A stretch of 64,000 nt of DNA from Bacillus sp. UNC41MFS5 (lineage in GTDB: Bacteria > Bacillota > Bacilli > Bacillales_B > DSM-18226), in contig NZ_JMLP01000022.1 of NCBI RefSeq assembly GCF_000686805.1, positions 11,893-75,892 on the forward strand. Direction: 5' to 3'. A program made the position numbers and the translations under genes. The notes beneath the pieces are model-generated. The model did not search any database. It was given only the letters and a program-made list of their open reading frames with translations, and was not told the origin of the DNA. Of the stretch, positions 35,968-45,038 are shown piece by piece; the first letter of the stretch is position 1; every line of letters begins with the position of its first letter.

Positions 35968-36827
35968 CCTCGTACCGCTTCGAACATTTAGACGACACGT
36001 TAAGTCAATTGAACAAAGAAGATTGTGCCATCATGGCGGGTGGAACTGATGTCATGGTCCTTCACAAAAGCCGAAGAGGAGTAGCTCCGAAAATTCCCAA
36101 ACCGATTATTTTTATTGATCATTTGTCCGAACTAAAGCGGGTCTATCAAAATGAAAAGGATCTTCACATCGGGGCTTGCTGTACCTATAGCGATTTACTG
36201 GAAGCACGGTTAATCCCAGTACCATTAAAGGACGCCATCAGAACGATTGCAGCACCGGCTATTAGAAACAGAGGGACATTAGGCGGGAATATTTGCAATG
36301 CATCTCCGGCTGGCGACACACTGCCATTATTATATGTATATAACGCAAAACTTGTGCTGCGCTCCGTTAAAGGTGATCGTGTAGTTGCTATTAGCGATTT
36401 TATTCAAGGTCCACGAAGGATCGGGCGGAATCAAAATGAGATTTTGGCTGAAATCATATTGCCGTCTGTATTAGAAGAAGGCGCTCAAGTCGTTTTCGAG
36501 AAAGTCGGCAACCGTAATGCTGATGCTATTGCCAAAGTAGGATTTGCAGGATATATCCGAATCAATGCTGCTCGAATCGATGATGTGCGCTTTGCCTTCG
36601 GGGCGGTCGGACCTACAATGGTCCGTTCCATTGATATTGAAAAGAAGCTGGTCGGAAAAACCATTCCATTAGCCGATGCTGACATCGCTCAAGTGGTAGC
36701 GGCCTTCGGTAAGATTATTCGGCCAATTGACGATCAGCGCTCTACAGCAGCTTATAGAAAAACCGTTGCCTTAAATCTATTACGCTATTTTCTGAGCATG
36801 AGGCAATATCAACCGAATGAATGTTAA
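35952..36827 (+). CDS. Molybdenum hydroxylase FAD-binding subunit
   Basis: A 291-residue subunit of the CoxM/XdhB type. FAD motifs are MAGGTDVMV near the start and APAIRNRGTLGGNICNASPA, followed by the CO dehydrogenase flavoprotein C-terminal domain. ATG 35952 overlaps the iron-sulfur subunit by 16 bases and has AAAGGGGACGG before it, so the earlier frame start at 35883 is not used. It would hand electrons to NAD or another acceptor. Confidence 0.88.
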   Translation: MAEKITSYRFEHLDDTLSQLNKEDCAIMAGGTDVMVLHKSRRGVAPKIPKPIIFIDHLSELKRVYQNEKDLHIGACCTYSDLLEARLIPVPLKDAIRTIAAPAIRNRGTLGGNICNASPAGDTLPLLYVYNAKLVLRSVKGDRVVAISDFIQGPRRIGRNQNEILAEIILPSVLEEGAQVVFEKVGNRNADAIAKVGFAGYIRINAARIDDVRFAFGAVGPTMVRSIDIEKKLVGKTIPLADADIAQVVAAFGKIIRPIDDQRSTAAYRKTVALNLLRYFLSMRQYQPNEC

Positions 36828-36848
36828 TAAAAAGGGGGGAGCTTATTC

Positions 36849-37634
36849 ATGCTATTGATGGAAAAAGTGGCCTTACTGAACCGTCAAAACGAAACCTTTG
36901 CCTTAGCCATGATCATCGAATCAAAGGGCTCAACCCCCCAGCATGTTGGAAAAATGATAGTATACCGTGATGGTACGATTGAAGGCACTGTCGGAGGGGG
37001 CTTGGCTGAATACTATATCATCGAAGAGAGTGTTAAAGCCCTCCAAATCGGCAAATCGAAAATCGTGGAATACAAATTAAATAGACATGCAAAAGATGGA
37101 ATTCAAATGAGTTGTGGGGGAACGTTGCGGGTGTTTATTGAAGTCTATACTAGCAGGCCAGAACTCGTTCTATGTGGAGCCGGTCATTTAGCCTATGCGT
37201 TATCAAAGCTTGCCGATTTCCTTGAAATTCCTTATTGCATTGTAGATGATCGCGTGGGATATTGTACGAAGGATCGCTTTCCGAATGCGACGAACCTTTA
37301 TGTAAATGAGGATATTGAAAAGGCCATACTCGCAGCCGACTTAAATGAGAAATCATATGTGGTGATTGTGACAAAAGATGGAGATGATATCGTCTTAAAA
37401 ACAGCACTACAATTTCCGATTGCCTATGTTGGCATGGTTGCCAGCAAGCGCAAGGTCATAACGATTTATGAAAAATTAAAAAGTGAAGGCGTCAGTGAAG
37501 AACAGTTGGAGCAGGTACATTCTCCAATCGGTTTGAACATTGGTTCGGAGACGACTCAAGAAATTGCCGTTAGTATTATCGGGGAAATCATCAAAGCTAG
37601 TAAGGAAAAAAAGGTGAAACAGTTAAGTAAATAA
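36849..37634 (+). CDS. XdhC/CoxI-family maturation factor
   Basis: A 261-residue protein with an N-terminal XdhC/CoxI domain (IIESKGSTPQHVGKMIV, GTVGGGLAEYYIIEES, MSCGGTLRVFIE) and a C-terminal Rossmann domain (ELVLCGAGHLAYALSKLADF). XdhC-type chaperones insert sulfurated Moco into the large subunit; PucA in B. subtilis plays this role. AAGGGGGGAGC precedes the ATG. Being last in the operon and next to a MobA-like gene, it completes the maturation set. Confidence 0.87.
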   Translation: MLLMEKVALLNRQNETFALAMIIESKGSTPQHVGKMIVYRDGTIEGTVGGGLAEYYIIEESVKALQIGKSKIVEYKLNRHAKDGIQMSCGGTLRVFIEVYTSRPELVLCGAGHLAYALSKLADFLEIPYCIVDDRVGYCTKDRFPNATNLYVNEDIEKAILAADLNEKSYVVIVTKDGDDIVLKTALQFPIAYVGMVASKRKVITIYEKLKSEGVSEEQLEQVHSPIGLNIGSETTQEIAVSIIGEIIKASKEKKVKQLSK

Positions 37635-37709
37635 GTAGGATAGGAGAGACGGGGAAAGTCTAGTCCATCGCTATCTTTAGATCTAATCGAGTATAATATA
37701 AAAACGATA

Positions 37710-37753
37710 AAACACTTACAAATGTTGAAATATCAATATTTGTAAGTGTTTAT
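37710..37753 (+). terminator. Terminator of the Mo-hydroxylase operon
   Basis: Perfect 14-bp stem AAACACTTACAAAT / ATTTGTAAGTGTTT with a 14-base loop, then TATTTG. The remaining part of the 37635-37970 gap is AT-rich and holds no gene. Confidence 0.75.
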
Positions 37754-37970
37754 TTGTTTAGGTAAATTGGTCCATCATACATTACTTCTTATAGCTTAAT
37801 AAGGATTAATTGTTACTTAGAAAATAAGATCTATTAATACTAACCATATATTATTTTTAATAATAAATAAAAATATATTCCCGATCTTTAGAACCCATGA
37901 AAAGTAAATTCCTGAAAACTATTCAAAATTATGCTAATCTTAAGATATTACTAAAAGGAGGGATTGGATA

Positions 37971-38813
37971 ATGAGTAAAGCTATTCCAGAGGTGACTCTT
38001 AATGATGGGTTAACTTTGCCGGTGATTGGACTGGGCACATATAAGCTAAAAGGAAATGAAGGGGTTAATTCCATCCTAAGTGCAATGAATATAGGTTATC
38101 GATTAATAGATTCTGCTTATAATTATGAAAATGAAGGAACGGTAGGGGAAGCAGTTAGACGCAGTTCGGTTCCTAGAGAAGAGTTAAGAATTACTTCCAA
38201 ATTACCCGGGCGTTATCAATCGTATAACAATGCAGTAACGACAATTGAAGAATCCTTATACCGCGCCCATCTAGATTATTATGATTTATATTTGATTCAC
38301 TGGCCCAACCCAAAGCAAGACCAATATGTGGAAGCATGGGAAGCATTAATTGACGCAAAAAAGAAGGGGATCATTCGTTCCATTGGTGTATGTAATTTCT
38401 TGCCTGAACATATAAAGCGTCTAGAGAAGGAAACAGGTGTTAAACCCAGTGTGAACCAAATTGAATTACATCCTTACTTCAATCAAGCGGATCAAAGAAT
38501 TTGGCATGAAGAACATGAGATTAAGATCGAGTCTTGGAGCCCATTAGCTCGCGCCAATGATATTTTACATAATAACTCGCTTCAAATGATTGCCAACCAG
38601 CACAATAAATCCATTTCACAAATAATTCTTCGCTGGCATTATCAACTGGGGGCTATTTCGATCCCTAAATCTGCTTCTCCAACAAGGCAACTTGAAAATA
38701 TCTCAATCTTTGACTTCACCTTGAATGAAACAGAAATGAGCCTGATCTCAGGATTAACTCGCCCAGATGGAAGAATCAATAATCAAGACCCAGCTGAATA
38801 CGAAGAATTTTAA
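37971..38813 (+). CDS. Aldo/keto reductase
   Basis: A 280-residue TIM-barrel oxidoreductase. The tetrad is visible: Asp in LIDSAYNYENE, Tyr in the same segment, Lys in TSKLPG and His in LIHWPNP. The NADPH-binding segment SIPKSASPTRQLENI is near the end. Members reduce aldehydes, methylglyoxal or 2,5-diketogluconate; the substrate is not clear. AAAAGGAGGG precedes the ATG. It is a single-gene unit. Confidence 0.88.
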   Translation: MSKAIPEVTLNDGLTLPVIGLGTYKLKGNEGVNSILSAMNIGYRLIDSAYNYENEGTVGEAVRRSSVPREELRITSKLPGRYQSYNNAVTTIEESLYRAHLDYYDLYLIHWPNPKQDQYVEAWEALIDAKKKGIIRSIGVCNFLPEHIKRLEKETGVKPSVNQIELHPYFNQADQRIWHEEHEIKIESWSPLARANDILHNNSLQMIANQHNKSISQIILRWHYQLGAISIPKSASPTRQLENISIFDFTLNETEMSLISGLTRPDGRINNQDPAEYEEF

Positions 38814-38846
38814 TCTAGTAATGTGATAGAAAATCACTCAAATTGT

Positions 38847-38885
38847 AAAAAACGCCTTCAAATATTATTTTTGAAGGCGTTTTGT
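38847..38885 (+). terminator. Terminator of the aldo/keto reductase gene
   Basis: Stem AACGCCTTCAAA / TTTGAAGGCGTT with an 8-base loop and flanking A and T runs, so it may work both ways. Confidence 0.8.
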
Positions 38886-38933
38886 TTAAGGATACTTGTT
38901 AAGTGATTTTAAAGTTCTTCTGATTCAGCCTTA

Positions 38934-39353
38934 TTAATTTTTACTTCTATAACTAACATTATTAACGTGGTGGATTGGAATGCGAACGAGTTCCTCATTG
39001 GAGACCAAATGAACAAGATCATCTTTTACATCACAGAGTACACCCTTAACCGCTTCAGAATTGCCGCGATTAATTTTTACCCAATGATATTTCAATGATT
39101 TTAGTAGGTGTTTGAATTTCTCAGCTTTTATAATATTCTCAGGAACTTCAACGTCGAAATCCCATTTTCCTTTCATATTTTCTGTAAAACTTTTAATCTG
39201 ATGGGTTTGGTAATAAACGACTCCATCCTTTTCTGTAAGAACGGCGATATAATCGTCCCCTTCATACAATAACTTGGAAATTTTGGATTGTGAACCGTCT
39301 CTATTTACCTTGATAACTGATTCTTTAAAATATTTCATGAGGTCTTCACTCAT
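38934..39353 (-). CDS. CotB-like spore coat protein (short form)
   Basis: A 139-residue protein with two copies of the CotB repeat: VIKVNRDGSQSKISKLLYEG..VYYQTHQIKS and KYHWVKINRGNSEAVKGVLC..EELVRIPIHHVN. B. subtilis CotB shares this N-terminal region but adds a long Ser/Lys-rich tail, which is missing here. It is probably a structural coat component made in the mother cell late in sporulation. AAAGGGGAG lies before ATG. No other coat genes are adjacent. Confidence 0.75.
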   Translation of the reverse strand: MSEDLMKYFKESVIKVNRDGSQSKISKLLYEGDDYIAVLTEKDGVVYYQTHQIKSFTENMKGKWDFDVEVPENIIKAEKFKHLLKSLKYHWVKINRGNSEAVKGVLCDVKDDLVHLVSNEELVRIPIHHVNNVSYRSKN

Positions 39354-39480
39354 ATACTAATTCTCCCCTTTACGTTATTTAATAACACTGCATCATATGT
39401 AAAAAGGGAGAAACTTGTCCTAAGCAAATGGCCTGTTTTTTATTTGTTAGGTCTATTATTTTGAAAAGATATTTTACTTT

Positions 39481-39849
39481 CTAGCCCTTAACCACGAGCC
39501 AAAGGGAAACTTCCGAATCTGCATTTGAGGCATTGTGGAGAATTATAACCATGACATTCGACTCTTTTGGACCATTTTGTAAAGAATAGATATGTTCCAT
39601 TGGATCCGTTAAGTATCCCGAAGTGATAACGTTTTCATTTTCACGTGCTATTAATCGAAAGTCTAGATATTCACGACTATTTATCTGGACCCCAGGTCTC
39701 CACATATAACGTTTGAAACCATTGCCTAGATCCTCTTCCGTAGCATTTTGATAACTCAATTCGAACCGTCTTTTATTCATAAAATCACGTGATTGTTTCG
39801 GTTGATTCGTAAAATGCAGCCATCCATTTACAGTTGAAAATTTAGTCAT
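39481..39849 (-). CDS. Hypothetical protein, 122 residues
   Basis: A soluble beta-rich-looking protein with no family I recognise. ATG 39849 lies 8 bases after TAGGAG; ATG 39858 directly touches that site and is less likely. It has no signal peptide. Downstream, the intergenic region to the CotB-like gene has no clear terminator, so the two could be cotranscribed. The 39850-40255 gap shows no gene. Confidence 0.55.
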   Translation of the reverse strand: MTKFSTVNGWLHFTNQPKQSRDFMNKRRFELSYQNATEEDLGNGFKRYMWRPGVQINSREYLDFRLIARENENVITSGYLTDPMEHIYSLQNGPKESNVMVIILHNASNADSEVSLWLVVKG

Positions 39850-40255
39850 TGGGATCATCTCCTAGTCTATTAAATATAAAGTATTACTTTTTATATCGTT
39901 GTAAGTAATCAATTAGATAGTTCATTACCTTATGTATATTTGACTTTACGGATGCTATTCCAGAATTTCTTCCTTCCAATATTTATCATACCATCTTTAT
40001 AATTTATGGCTGTGTGAAAAGTCATTGTTGATATCCCGGTTATTAAAAATAATGATTAAATCTTGGTTAGAAAGTCTTATTAGCCCATATTTGTCATATA
40101 TTCATATTAACTTAGAGCTCTAAGGATAAAACAATAGCTGTCAGCATAACGTTTCATACTGCTTTAGGACCCTGTATAGCCATGTCAAAACCCTGCAAAA
40201 ATGACCCTATTCTTAGCAAAATCGCGTTTTTACCACTTGTGAGGAGGGAAATTTT

Positions 40256-40921
40256 ATGTTTAAAAAGGGGATTGCTGAATTAATTGGCACTTGTGTTCTT
40301 GTTTTGTTTGGAACTGGAACAGCCGTTTTTGGCGGCGGAGTAGATGGAATTGGCATTTTTGGTATTGGCCTCGCCTTCGGGTTGTCCTTACTCGCCATGG
40401 CCTACAGCATTGGAACCATATCTGGATGCCACTTAAACCCGGCTGTCTCCATTGCTATGTTTGTCAATAAGCGAATAAATGCGAAGGAACTTGCAGGATA
40501 TATCGTGGCACAAGTCATAGGTGCGTTATTAGGAACAGCACTATTACAAACCATTTTAAAATTATCAAACATGTCTATAGCAAATCTAGGTCAAAATGGC
40601 TTTGCCAATCTCGAATCATCAGGTGCCTTTTTAGTGGAAGCGGTTTTAACTTTCGTCTTTATTTTAGTGATTATGATTGTTACTGGTAAAAAAGGAAATG
40701 CATCTTTCGCTGGACTTGTCATTGGATTAACGCTATTATTAGTTCACCTAATTGGCATTCCATTGACCGGTTCGTCCGTTAACCCTGCACGTAGCCTTGC
40801 ACCAGCAGTATTTGCTGGTGGTGACGCTGTCTCTCAATTATGGGTATATATCATCGCCCCAATTGTCGGCGGTGTAATCGCAGCTTGGGTAGGAAAATAT
40901 ATCTTTGACACGGAAAAATAA
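40256..40921 (+). CDS. aqpZ: Aquaporin (MIP family, AqpZ-like)
   Basis: A 221-residue six-helix channel with both NPA boxes, CHLNPAVSIAMF and SVNPARSLAP. The length and the short loop after the second NPA (no Asp as in GlpF) fit a water-selective AqpZ-type pore. No glycerol kinase or dehydrogenase gene is adjacent, also against GlpF. GTGAGGAGGG precedes ATG. Confidence 0.87.
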   Translation: MFKKGIAELIGTCVLVLFGTGTAVFGGGVDGIGIFGIGLAFGLSLLAMAYSIGTISGCHLNPAVSIAMFVNKRINAKELAGYIVAQVIGALLGTALLQTILKLSNMSIANLGQNGFANLESSGAFLVEAVLTFVFILVIMIVTGKKGNASFAGLVIGLTLLLVHLIGIPLTGSSVNPARSLAPAVFAGGDAVSQLWVYIIAPIVGGVIAAWVGKYIFDTEK

Positions 40922-40970
40922 TATGGGAATCACCGATTAGGCAGCTGTCTTTTTAAATATTTTTAAACAC

Positions 40971-41003
40971 AAGAGTGTACCATTTTTAGTACACTCTTTT
41001 TTG
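40971..41003 (+). terminator. Terminator of aqpZ
   Basis: Perfect stem AAGAGTGTAC / GTACACTCTT with an 8-base loop and a T run. Confidence 0.88.
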
Positions 41004-41091
41004 TCATTCTTTCTTTTTTCATCTTATAACACATATTTTCTTGGAAAATAGGTGAAAATAATCCTATATTCCAACATTATAGGGTGAAAAA

Positions 41092-42090
41092 ATGAATCAA
41101 AGCAAAGAAAGATTAACCTCGCCAGAGATTGCGAATTTATGGACCCATTATTTACGTGAGACAATGGGACTTTGTGTAATCAAGTACATGATAAAAAACA
41201 TTCAAGACCCGGAAATACAAAAAAATTTTCTGACTTCATATGGAATTTCTGAAACGCATATAAACAAAATGAAAGAGATATTTCATCAAGAAAATTTTCC
41301 TGTTCCTAAAGGGTTTAATGAAGAAGATGTTAATTTGGATGCTCCCCCTTTATTTACGGATTTTTTTTGCTTAAATTATATTCACACTATGACTATGCAT
41401 GGGAGTCAGTCTTACAGTCTGGCATTTACCGTTTCGATTCGTCAAGACCTTAGAGATTTTTATTACCAATGTAATATAGACGCTATGGATTTATATAACC
41501 AATCAATAGAGGTACTTATTGCAAAAAAACTTCTTGAAAAACCACCATATTATGCAACACCAGATAAAATTCATTTTATCAATACCCTTGATTATGTAAC
41601 TGACATGATAGCCAGTAAAAGAACCATGAATGCTATGGAATGTGGTAATATCTATTTTAACTTAGAAAAGAGCTTGATCACAAAAGGATGTCTTGTTGCT
41701 TTTAAACAAGTATGTAAAGACAAAGCAATCACTAAGTTTTTAGAAAAAAGTATTAATGTAGCCAATAAACACATTGGCACATTTACGAATCTTTTACTTA
41801 AAGAAGACCTTCATTTACCTCGTACATATGACTCGGAAATAACGAATTCAAATGTTGCTCCATTTTCTGAAAAACTTATGTTGTTTCATTCAGGCATTTT
41901 ATTTGCTGCAGCAATATCCTATTATGGTTCTGCAGCGATATATAGTATGCGAGCAGATATTGCACTACAATGTGAAAAAGCTATTTTAGATGATTTAATG
42001 GTTTATAGTCATTTCGGTAAATTAATCATTAAAAGACGCTGGATGGAGCAGCCTCCTAATGCGGATGACAGGAAAATCATTGATAATTGA
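41092..42090 (+). CDS. DUF3231 family protein, full length
   Basis: A 332-residue protein with two DUF3231 helical-bundle repeats. The first (about 8-165) has LTSPEIANLWTHYLRETM, ENFPVPKGFNEEDV and FCLNYIHTMTMHG. The second (about 175-325) has DLHLPRTYDSEITNSNV, FSEKLMLFHSGILFAAAISYYGS and MRADIALQCEKA. The bundle layout resembles ferritin/DUF2383-like proteins, but no metal ligands can be assigned. Function unknown; the family is expanded in spore-forming Bacillus. It is the intact reference for the two broken copies at 15624 and 48865. Confidence 0.83.
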   Translation: MNQSKERLTSPEIANLWTHYLRETMGLCVIKYMIKNIQDPEIQKNFLTSYGISETHINKMKEIFHQENFPVPKGFNEEDVNLDAPPLFTDFFCLNYIHTMTMHGSQSYSLAFTVSIRQDLRDFYYQCNIDAMDLYNQSIEVLIAKKLLEKPPYYATPDKIHFINTLDYVTDMIASKRTMNAMECGNIYFNLEKSLITKGCLVAFKQVCKDKAITKFLEKSINVANKHIGTFTNLLLKEDLHLPRTYDSEITNSNVAPFSEKLMLFHSGILFAAAISYYGSAAIYSMRADIALQCEKAILDDLMVYSHFGKLIIKRRWMEQPPNADDRKIIDN

Positions 42091-42104
42091 TATTATCAAA
42101 AAGC

Positions 42105-42152
42105 CGAAAATATGCAGCTTCTTATTCATTACTTGCATATTTTCGTTATTTT
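42105..42152 (+). terminator. Terminator of the DUF3231 gene
   Basis: Perfect 12-bp arms CGAAAATATGCA / TGCATATTTTCG with a 17-base loop, then TTATTTTTTC. Confidence 0.7.
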
Positions 42153-42259
42153 TTCATTCAAAAAACATACTCTCATAAATAAGACAAGTAGGAGAATATG
42201 CTTGGTTGTAAATGATTCAGCAATATTAGAAATTTATTAAAAAGAACATAGAAAAACGG

Positions 42260-42288
42260 TTGACATTCCTGCTACTCGGTGTTACGAT
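42260..42288 (+). promoter_or_regulatory. SigA-type promoter of the PadR/ABC cassette
   Basis: TTGACA (42260) and TACGAT (42283) with a 17-base spacer. Just downstream, CTTAATAG (42308) and CTATTAAG (42332) form an inverted repeat. Confidence 0.6.
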
Positions 42289-42352
42289 GTACTTGTAATA
42301 AGCAATACTTAATAGTGCGATTTCCTAAACGCTATTAAGTAAAAAAATTTAC

Positions 42353-42391
42353 CTTAGTACTAAGTTATACTGAATATAAGTCAGACAAAAT
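42353..42391 (+). promoter_or_regulatory. Candidate PadR operator, copy 1
   Basis: Contains the perfect palindrome CTTAGTACTAAG (42353-42364) and AGTCAGAC (42379-42386). A diverged version, TAGTAAGTAATAC through AGTCAGAC, precedes the ABC transporter gene at 43230-43262. Shared sequence in front of both units suggests a common regulator, most simply the PadR protein. Confidence 0.45.
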
Positions 42392-42416
42392 AGAGGAGGT
42401 AAAGGAGGATCTGAAT

Positions 42417-42737
42417 ATGGAAAATTTAACTGAAATGCTGAAGGGGTCGCTGGAAGGCTGCGTGCTGGAAATCATCAGCCGCCATGAAACATATGGCTAC
42501 GAGATTACCCGCCGCCTAAACGATCTCGGGTTTACCGAAGTCGTGGAAGGGACGGTCTACACCATCCTCGTGCGATTAGAAAAGAAAAAACTTGTGAACA
42601 TAGAAAAAAAACCGTCCGATATGGGGCCACCCCGTAAGTTTTACTCACTTAATGAGGCTGGCCGCCAGGAGCTTGAACTGTTTTGGAAAAAGTGGGATTT
42701 TGTATCATCAAAAATCAATGTCTTAAAGTCAATCTAG
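42417..42737 (+). CDS. PadR-family transcriptional regulator
   Basis: A 106-residue winged-helix regulator: LEGCVLEIISRHETYGYEITRRL, the wing region EGTVYTILVRLEKKKLV and RKFYSLNEAGRQEL. PadR regulators of this size commonly repress adjacent exporter genes and lose DNA binding on drug contact. AGGAGGTAAAGGAGG precedes the ATG. It leads a PadR-DUF1048-ABC cassette that is richer in GC than the surrounding DNA, which suggests transfer as a unit. Confidence 0.88.
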   Translation: MENLTEMLKGSLEGCVLEIISRHETYGYEITRRLNDLGFTEVVEGTVYTILVRLEKKKLVNIEKKPSDMGPPRKFYSLNEAGRQELELFWKKWDFVSSKINVLKSI

Positions 42738-42807
42738 CTTCATAAGATATTCCGTCTAATATTTTTCGAGTGTCTAGTTCAGTTATATAAAAAAGGAGGA
42801 AAATATC

Positions 42808-43149
42808 ATGTTAGAAATGTTCAAAAAAATGATTGGTGATAAAAAAGAGTACAAAATAATGATGGCACGGGTTGAAGCCCTGCCAGAGGACTATCAGTTT
42901 GTTTTTAAGAAAATTCAAAACTACATGTGGAATTTCTCAGCGGGCAACGGGATGGATATGCTGCACATGCAGTATGAATTAATCGAGTTATTCGAAGCTG
43001 GTGCGGCGGAAGGTAGACAAGTGCTGGAAATCACTGGTGACGACGTGGCTTCCTTTGCCGACGAACTAGTGGCAAACGCTAAAACCTATTTCGCGAAGTA
43101 TCGTGAAGATTTGAATCAGAGTATCATGAACCGATTGGGAAAAAAGTAA
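42808..43149 (+). CDS. DUF1048 family protein
   Basis: A 113-residue helical protein: ALPEDYQFVFKKIQNYMW and the late ADELVANAKTYFAKYREDLN match the DUF1048 pattern. Such proteins are usually found between a PadR regulator and an ABC exporter, as here, and may help sense or transduce the signal, but their role is unknown. AAAAAGGAGGA precedes ATG. Confidence 0.8.
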   Translation: MLEMFKKMIGDKKEYKIMMARVEALPEDYQFVFKKIQNYMWNFSAGNGMDMLHMQYELIELFEAGAAEGRQVLEITGDDVASFADELVANAKTYFAKYREDLNQSIMNRLGKK

Positions 43150-43229
43150 ATTCAATAGATAATTCCTGCTGAATAGCTGGTTACAAATGTATTGTGTCAC
43201 CTTCACTATTCAGTAATATTTTTAACTAG

Positions 43230-43262
43230 GTAGTAAGTAATACAGATTATCAGTCAGACTGA
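43230..43262 (+). promoter_or_regulatory. Candidate PadR operator, copy 2
   Basis: Includes the palindrome TCAGTC-A-GACTGA (43250-43262) and the AGTCAGAC (43252-43259) shared with copy 1. It lies about 50 bases before the ABC ATPase gene. Confidence 0.4.
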
Positions 43263-43310
43263 GTAGATAGGTATAGGCAATCTAGCGCTCTATAAAAGGA
43301 GGAAACAAGT

Positions 43311-44072
43311 ATGAACAATGCAGCGATTTCTGTAAAAGGGTTAAAAAAATCCTTTAAAGACAAGGAAGTCTTAAAGGGGGTGGATTTTGAGGTCCGGCGA
43401 GGCGAAATTTTCGCACTGCTGGGCTCAAATGGAGCGGGCAAGACGACCACGGTCAACATCCTCTCTACGCTGATGAAGCCTAATGGCGGCGAAGTTGGTA
43501 TTTGTGGCTTTGACGTCCAACGTCAACCGGATCAAGTTCGCCAGAGCATCAGCCTGACAGGGCAGTTCGCAGCTTTAGACGGCATGCTCACCGGAAGGGA
43601 AAACCTGATGATGATCGCCAAGTTGCGGGGTGTTTCCAATCCCGCTCAAGTCGCCGACAATCTGCTTGCAAGATTCAGCCTGCGTGACGCGGCCCATCGC
43701 CGGGCGGATAAGTATTCCGGCGGGATGAAGCGCCGGCTTGACATCGCCATGAGCCTGATCGGGACGCCAGCAGTTATTTTTCTCGACGAACCGACGACAG
43801 GGCTTGACCCTGAAGCGCGGATGGAAGTCTGGGCTGCCGTCAAGGAGCTTGCCGGCGGCGGCACGACCATCTTGCTGACGACCCAGTACCTGGAGGAAGC
43901 CGAACAACTGGCGGACCGTATCGCCATCCTGCATGGCGGAAAAATCATCACGACCGGTACCCTTACGGAACTCAAAGAGATGTTCCCGCCAGCGAAAGTG
44001 GAGTACATCGAGAAGCAGCCAACATTGGAGGAAATTTTCCTCGCGATCATCGGCAAAAAGGAGGAGATGTAA
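43311..44072 (+). CDS. ABC exporter ATP-binding protein (DrrA-like)
   Basis: A 253-residue ATPase with Walker A GSNGAGKTT, Q-loop SLTGQFAALDGMLTG, signature YSGGMKRRLD, Walker B VIFLDEPTTGLDP and switch His region TTQYLEEAEQLADR. It resembles the daunorubicin-resistance group that powers drug export. It stops 0 bases before the permease start, with GGAGGAG bridging, so the two are coupled. GC-rich codon use differs from the flanks. Confidence 0.9.
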   Translation: MNNAAISVKGLKKSFKDKEVLKGVDFEVRRGEIFALLGSNGAGKTTTVNILSTLMKPNGGEVGICGFDVQRQPDQVRQSISLTGQFAALDGMLTGRENLMMIAKLRGVSNPAQVADNLLARFSLRDAAHRRADKYSGGMKRRLDIAMSLIGTPAVIFLDEPTTGLDPEARMEVWAAVKELAGGGTTILLTTQYLEEAEQLADRIAILHGGKIITTGTLTELKEMFPPAKVEYIEKQPTLEEIFLAIIGKKEEM

Positions 44073-44822
44073 ATGAAAAGCAATACAGGGGTATTACTTG
44101 GGCGTTTAATGCGGAACATCATGCGGAGCCCGGATACGATTATCACGGTGGCGATTACGCCGATTATGATGATGCTGCTGTTTGTCTACGTATTTGGCGG
44201 CGCCATAGAGACAGGCACGGACAACTACGTCAATTATTTATTGCCGGGAATCTTGCTAATGGCTATCGCATCCGGCGTCGCGTACACTTCCGTGCGGCTG
44301 TTTACGGATGTAAAGAGCGGGCTTATGGCGCGTTTCATTACTATGCCCATCAAGCGCTCGTCGATATTGTGGGCTCACGTACTGACCTCGCTTGTTTCCA
44401 ATGCTCTTACTGTTGTGGTAGTTATCCTGGTCGCGCTCTTGATGGGCTTCCGAACCAGCGCTGATATCCTGGATTGGCTCGCGGTAGCTGGGATTATCGG
44501 GCTGTTTACGCTGGCGCTAACATGGCTGGCGGTCATTCCCGGATTGACCGCGGGGTCTATGGAAGGGGCGACAGCCTACTCATACCCACTCATTTTCCTG
44601 CCATTTATCAGTTCAGCCTTTGTCCCCACCGAAACCATGCCTAAAGTTGTCCGTGCGTTCGCAGAGAACCAGCCCGTGACTTCCATCGTGAATGCGATTC
44701 GTGCCCTCTTGTATGAAGGGTCTGTTGGCAACGGTATCTGGATTGCGCTTGCATGGTGCGTTGGCATCATGGTCATCGCTTACTTCTTCGCCAATAACGC
44801 ATTTAAACGCCAGTTAGGGTAA
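44073..44822 (+). CDS. ABC-2 type exporter permease
   Basis: A 249-residue permease with six helices and the ABC-2 pattern: LMRNIMRSPDTIITVAITPI, YLLPGILLMAIASGV, the SAFVPTETMPKVVRAFAENQ segment before the last loop and PVTSIVNAIRAL. It pairs with the preceding ATPase to export a hydrophobic compound, probably an antibiotic. Its ATG follows the ATPase stop directly. Confidence 0.88.
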   Translation: MKSNTGVLLGRLMRNIMRSPDTIITVAITPIMMMLLFVYVFGGAIETGTDNYVNYLLPGILLMAIASGVAYTSVRLFTDVKSGLMARFITMPIKRSSILWAHVLTSLVSNALTVVVVILVALLMGFRTSADILDWLAVAGIIGLFTLALTWLAVIPGLTAGSMEGATAYSYPLIFLPFISSAFVPTETMPKVVRAFAENQPVTSIVNAIRALLYEGSVGNGIWIALAWCVGIMVIAYFFANNAFKRQLG

Positions 44823-44853
44823 GAACACCGTTGGTTCGGTGTCTCGTGGCATG

Positions 44854-44890
44854 AAAAAGTCCTGTTCAATGATATGAACCGGACTTTTTT
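44854..44890 (+). terminator. Terminator of the PadR/ABC cassette
   Basis: Stem AAAAAGTCCTGTTCA / TGAACCGGACTTTTT (one mismatch) with a 6-base loop and T run. Confidence 0.75.
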
Positions 44891-45038
44891 ATATAGAAAT
44901 TCAATCGCTAGTTTCTATAAAGAATCAAGAAAATTATATTAGAAATACTTTGTAATAATATTAACATATTGCTGTGATGAGTCTGTTATAACTTTCTAGT
45001 ATAGTGAATCTATCAAATCACACTAGGAGGAAACAATC

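Noticed and set aside
38934..39849. Spore coat operon
   Set aside because: Only one gene shows a coat-protein repeat; the neighbour has no recognised coat feature.
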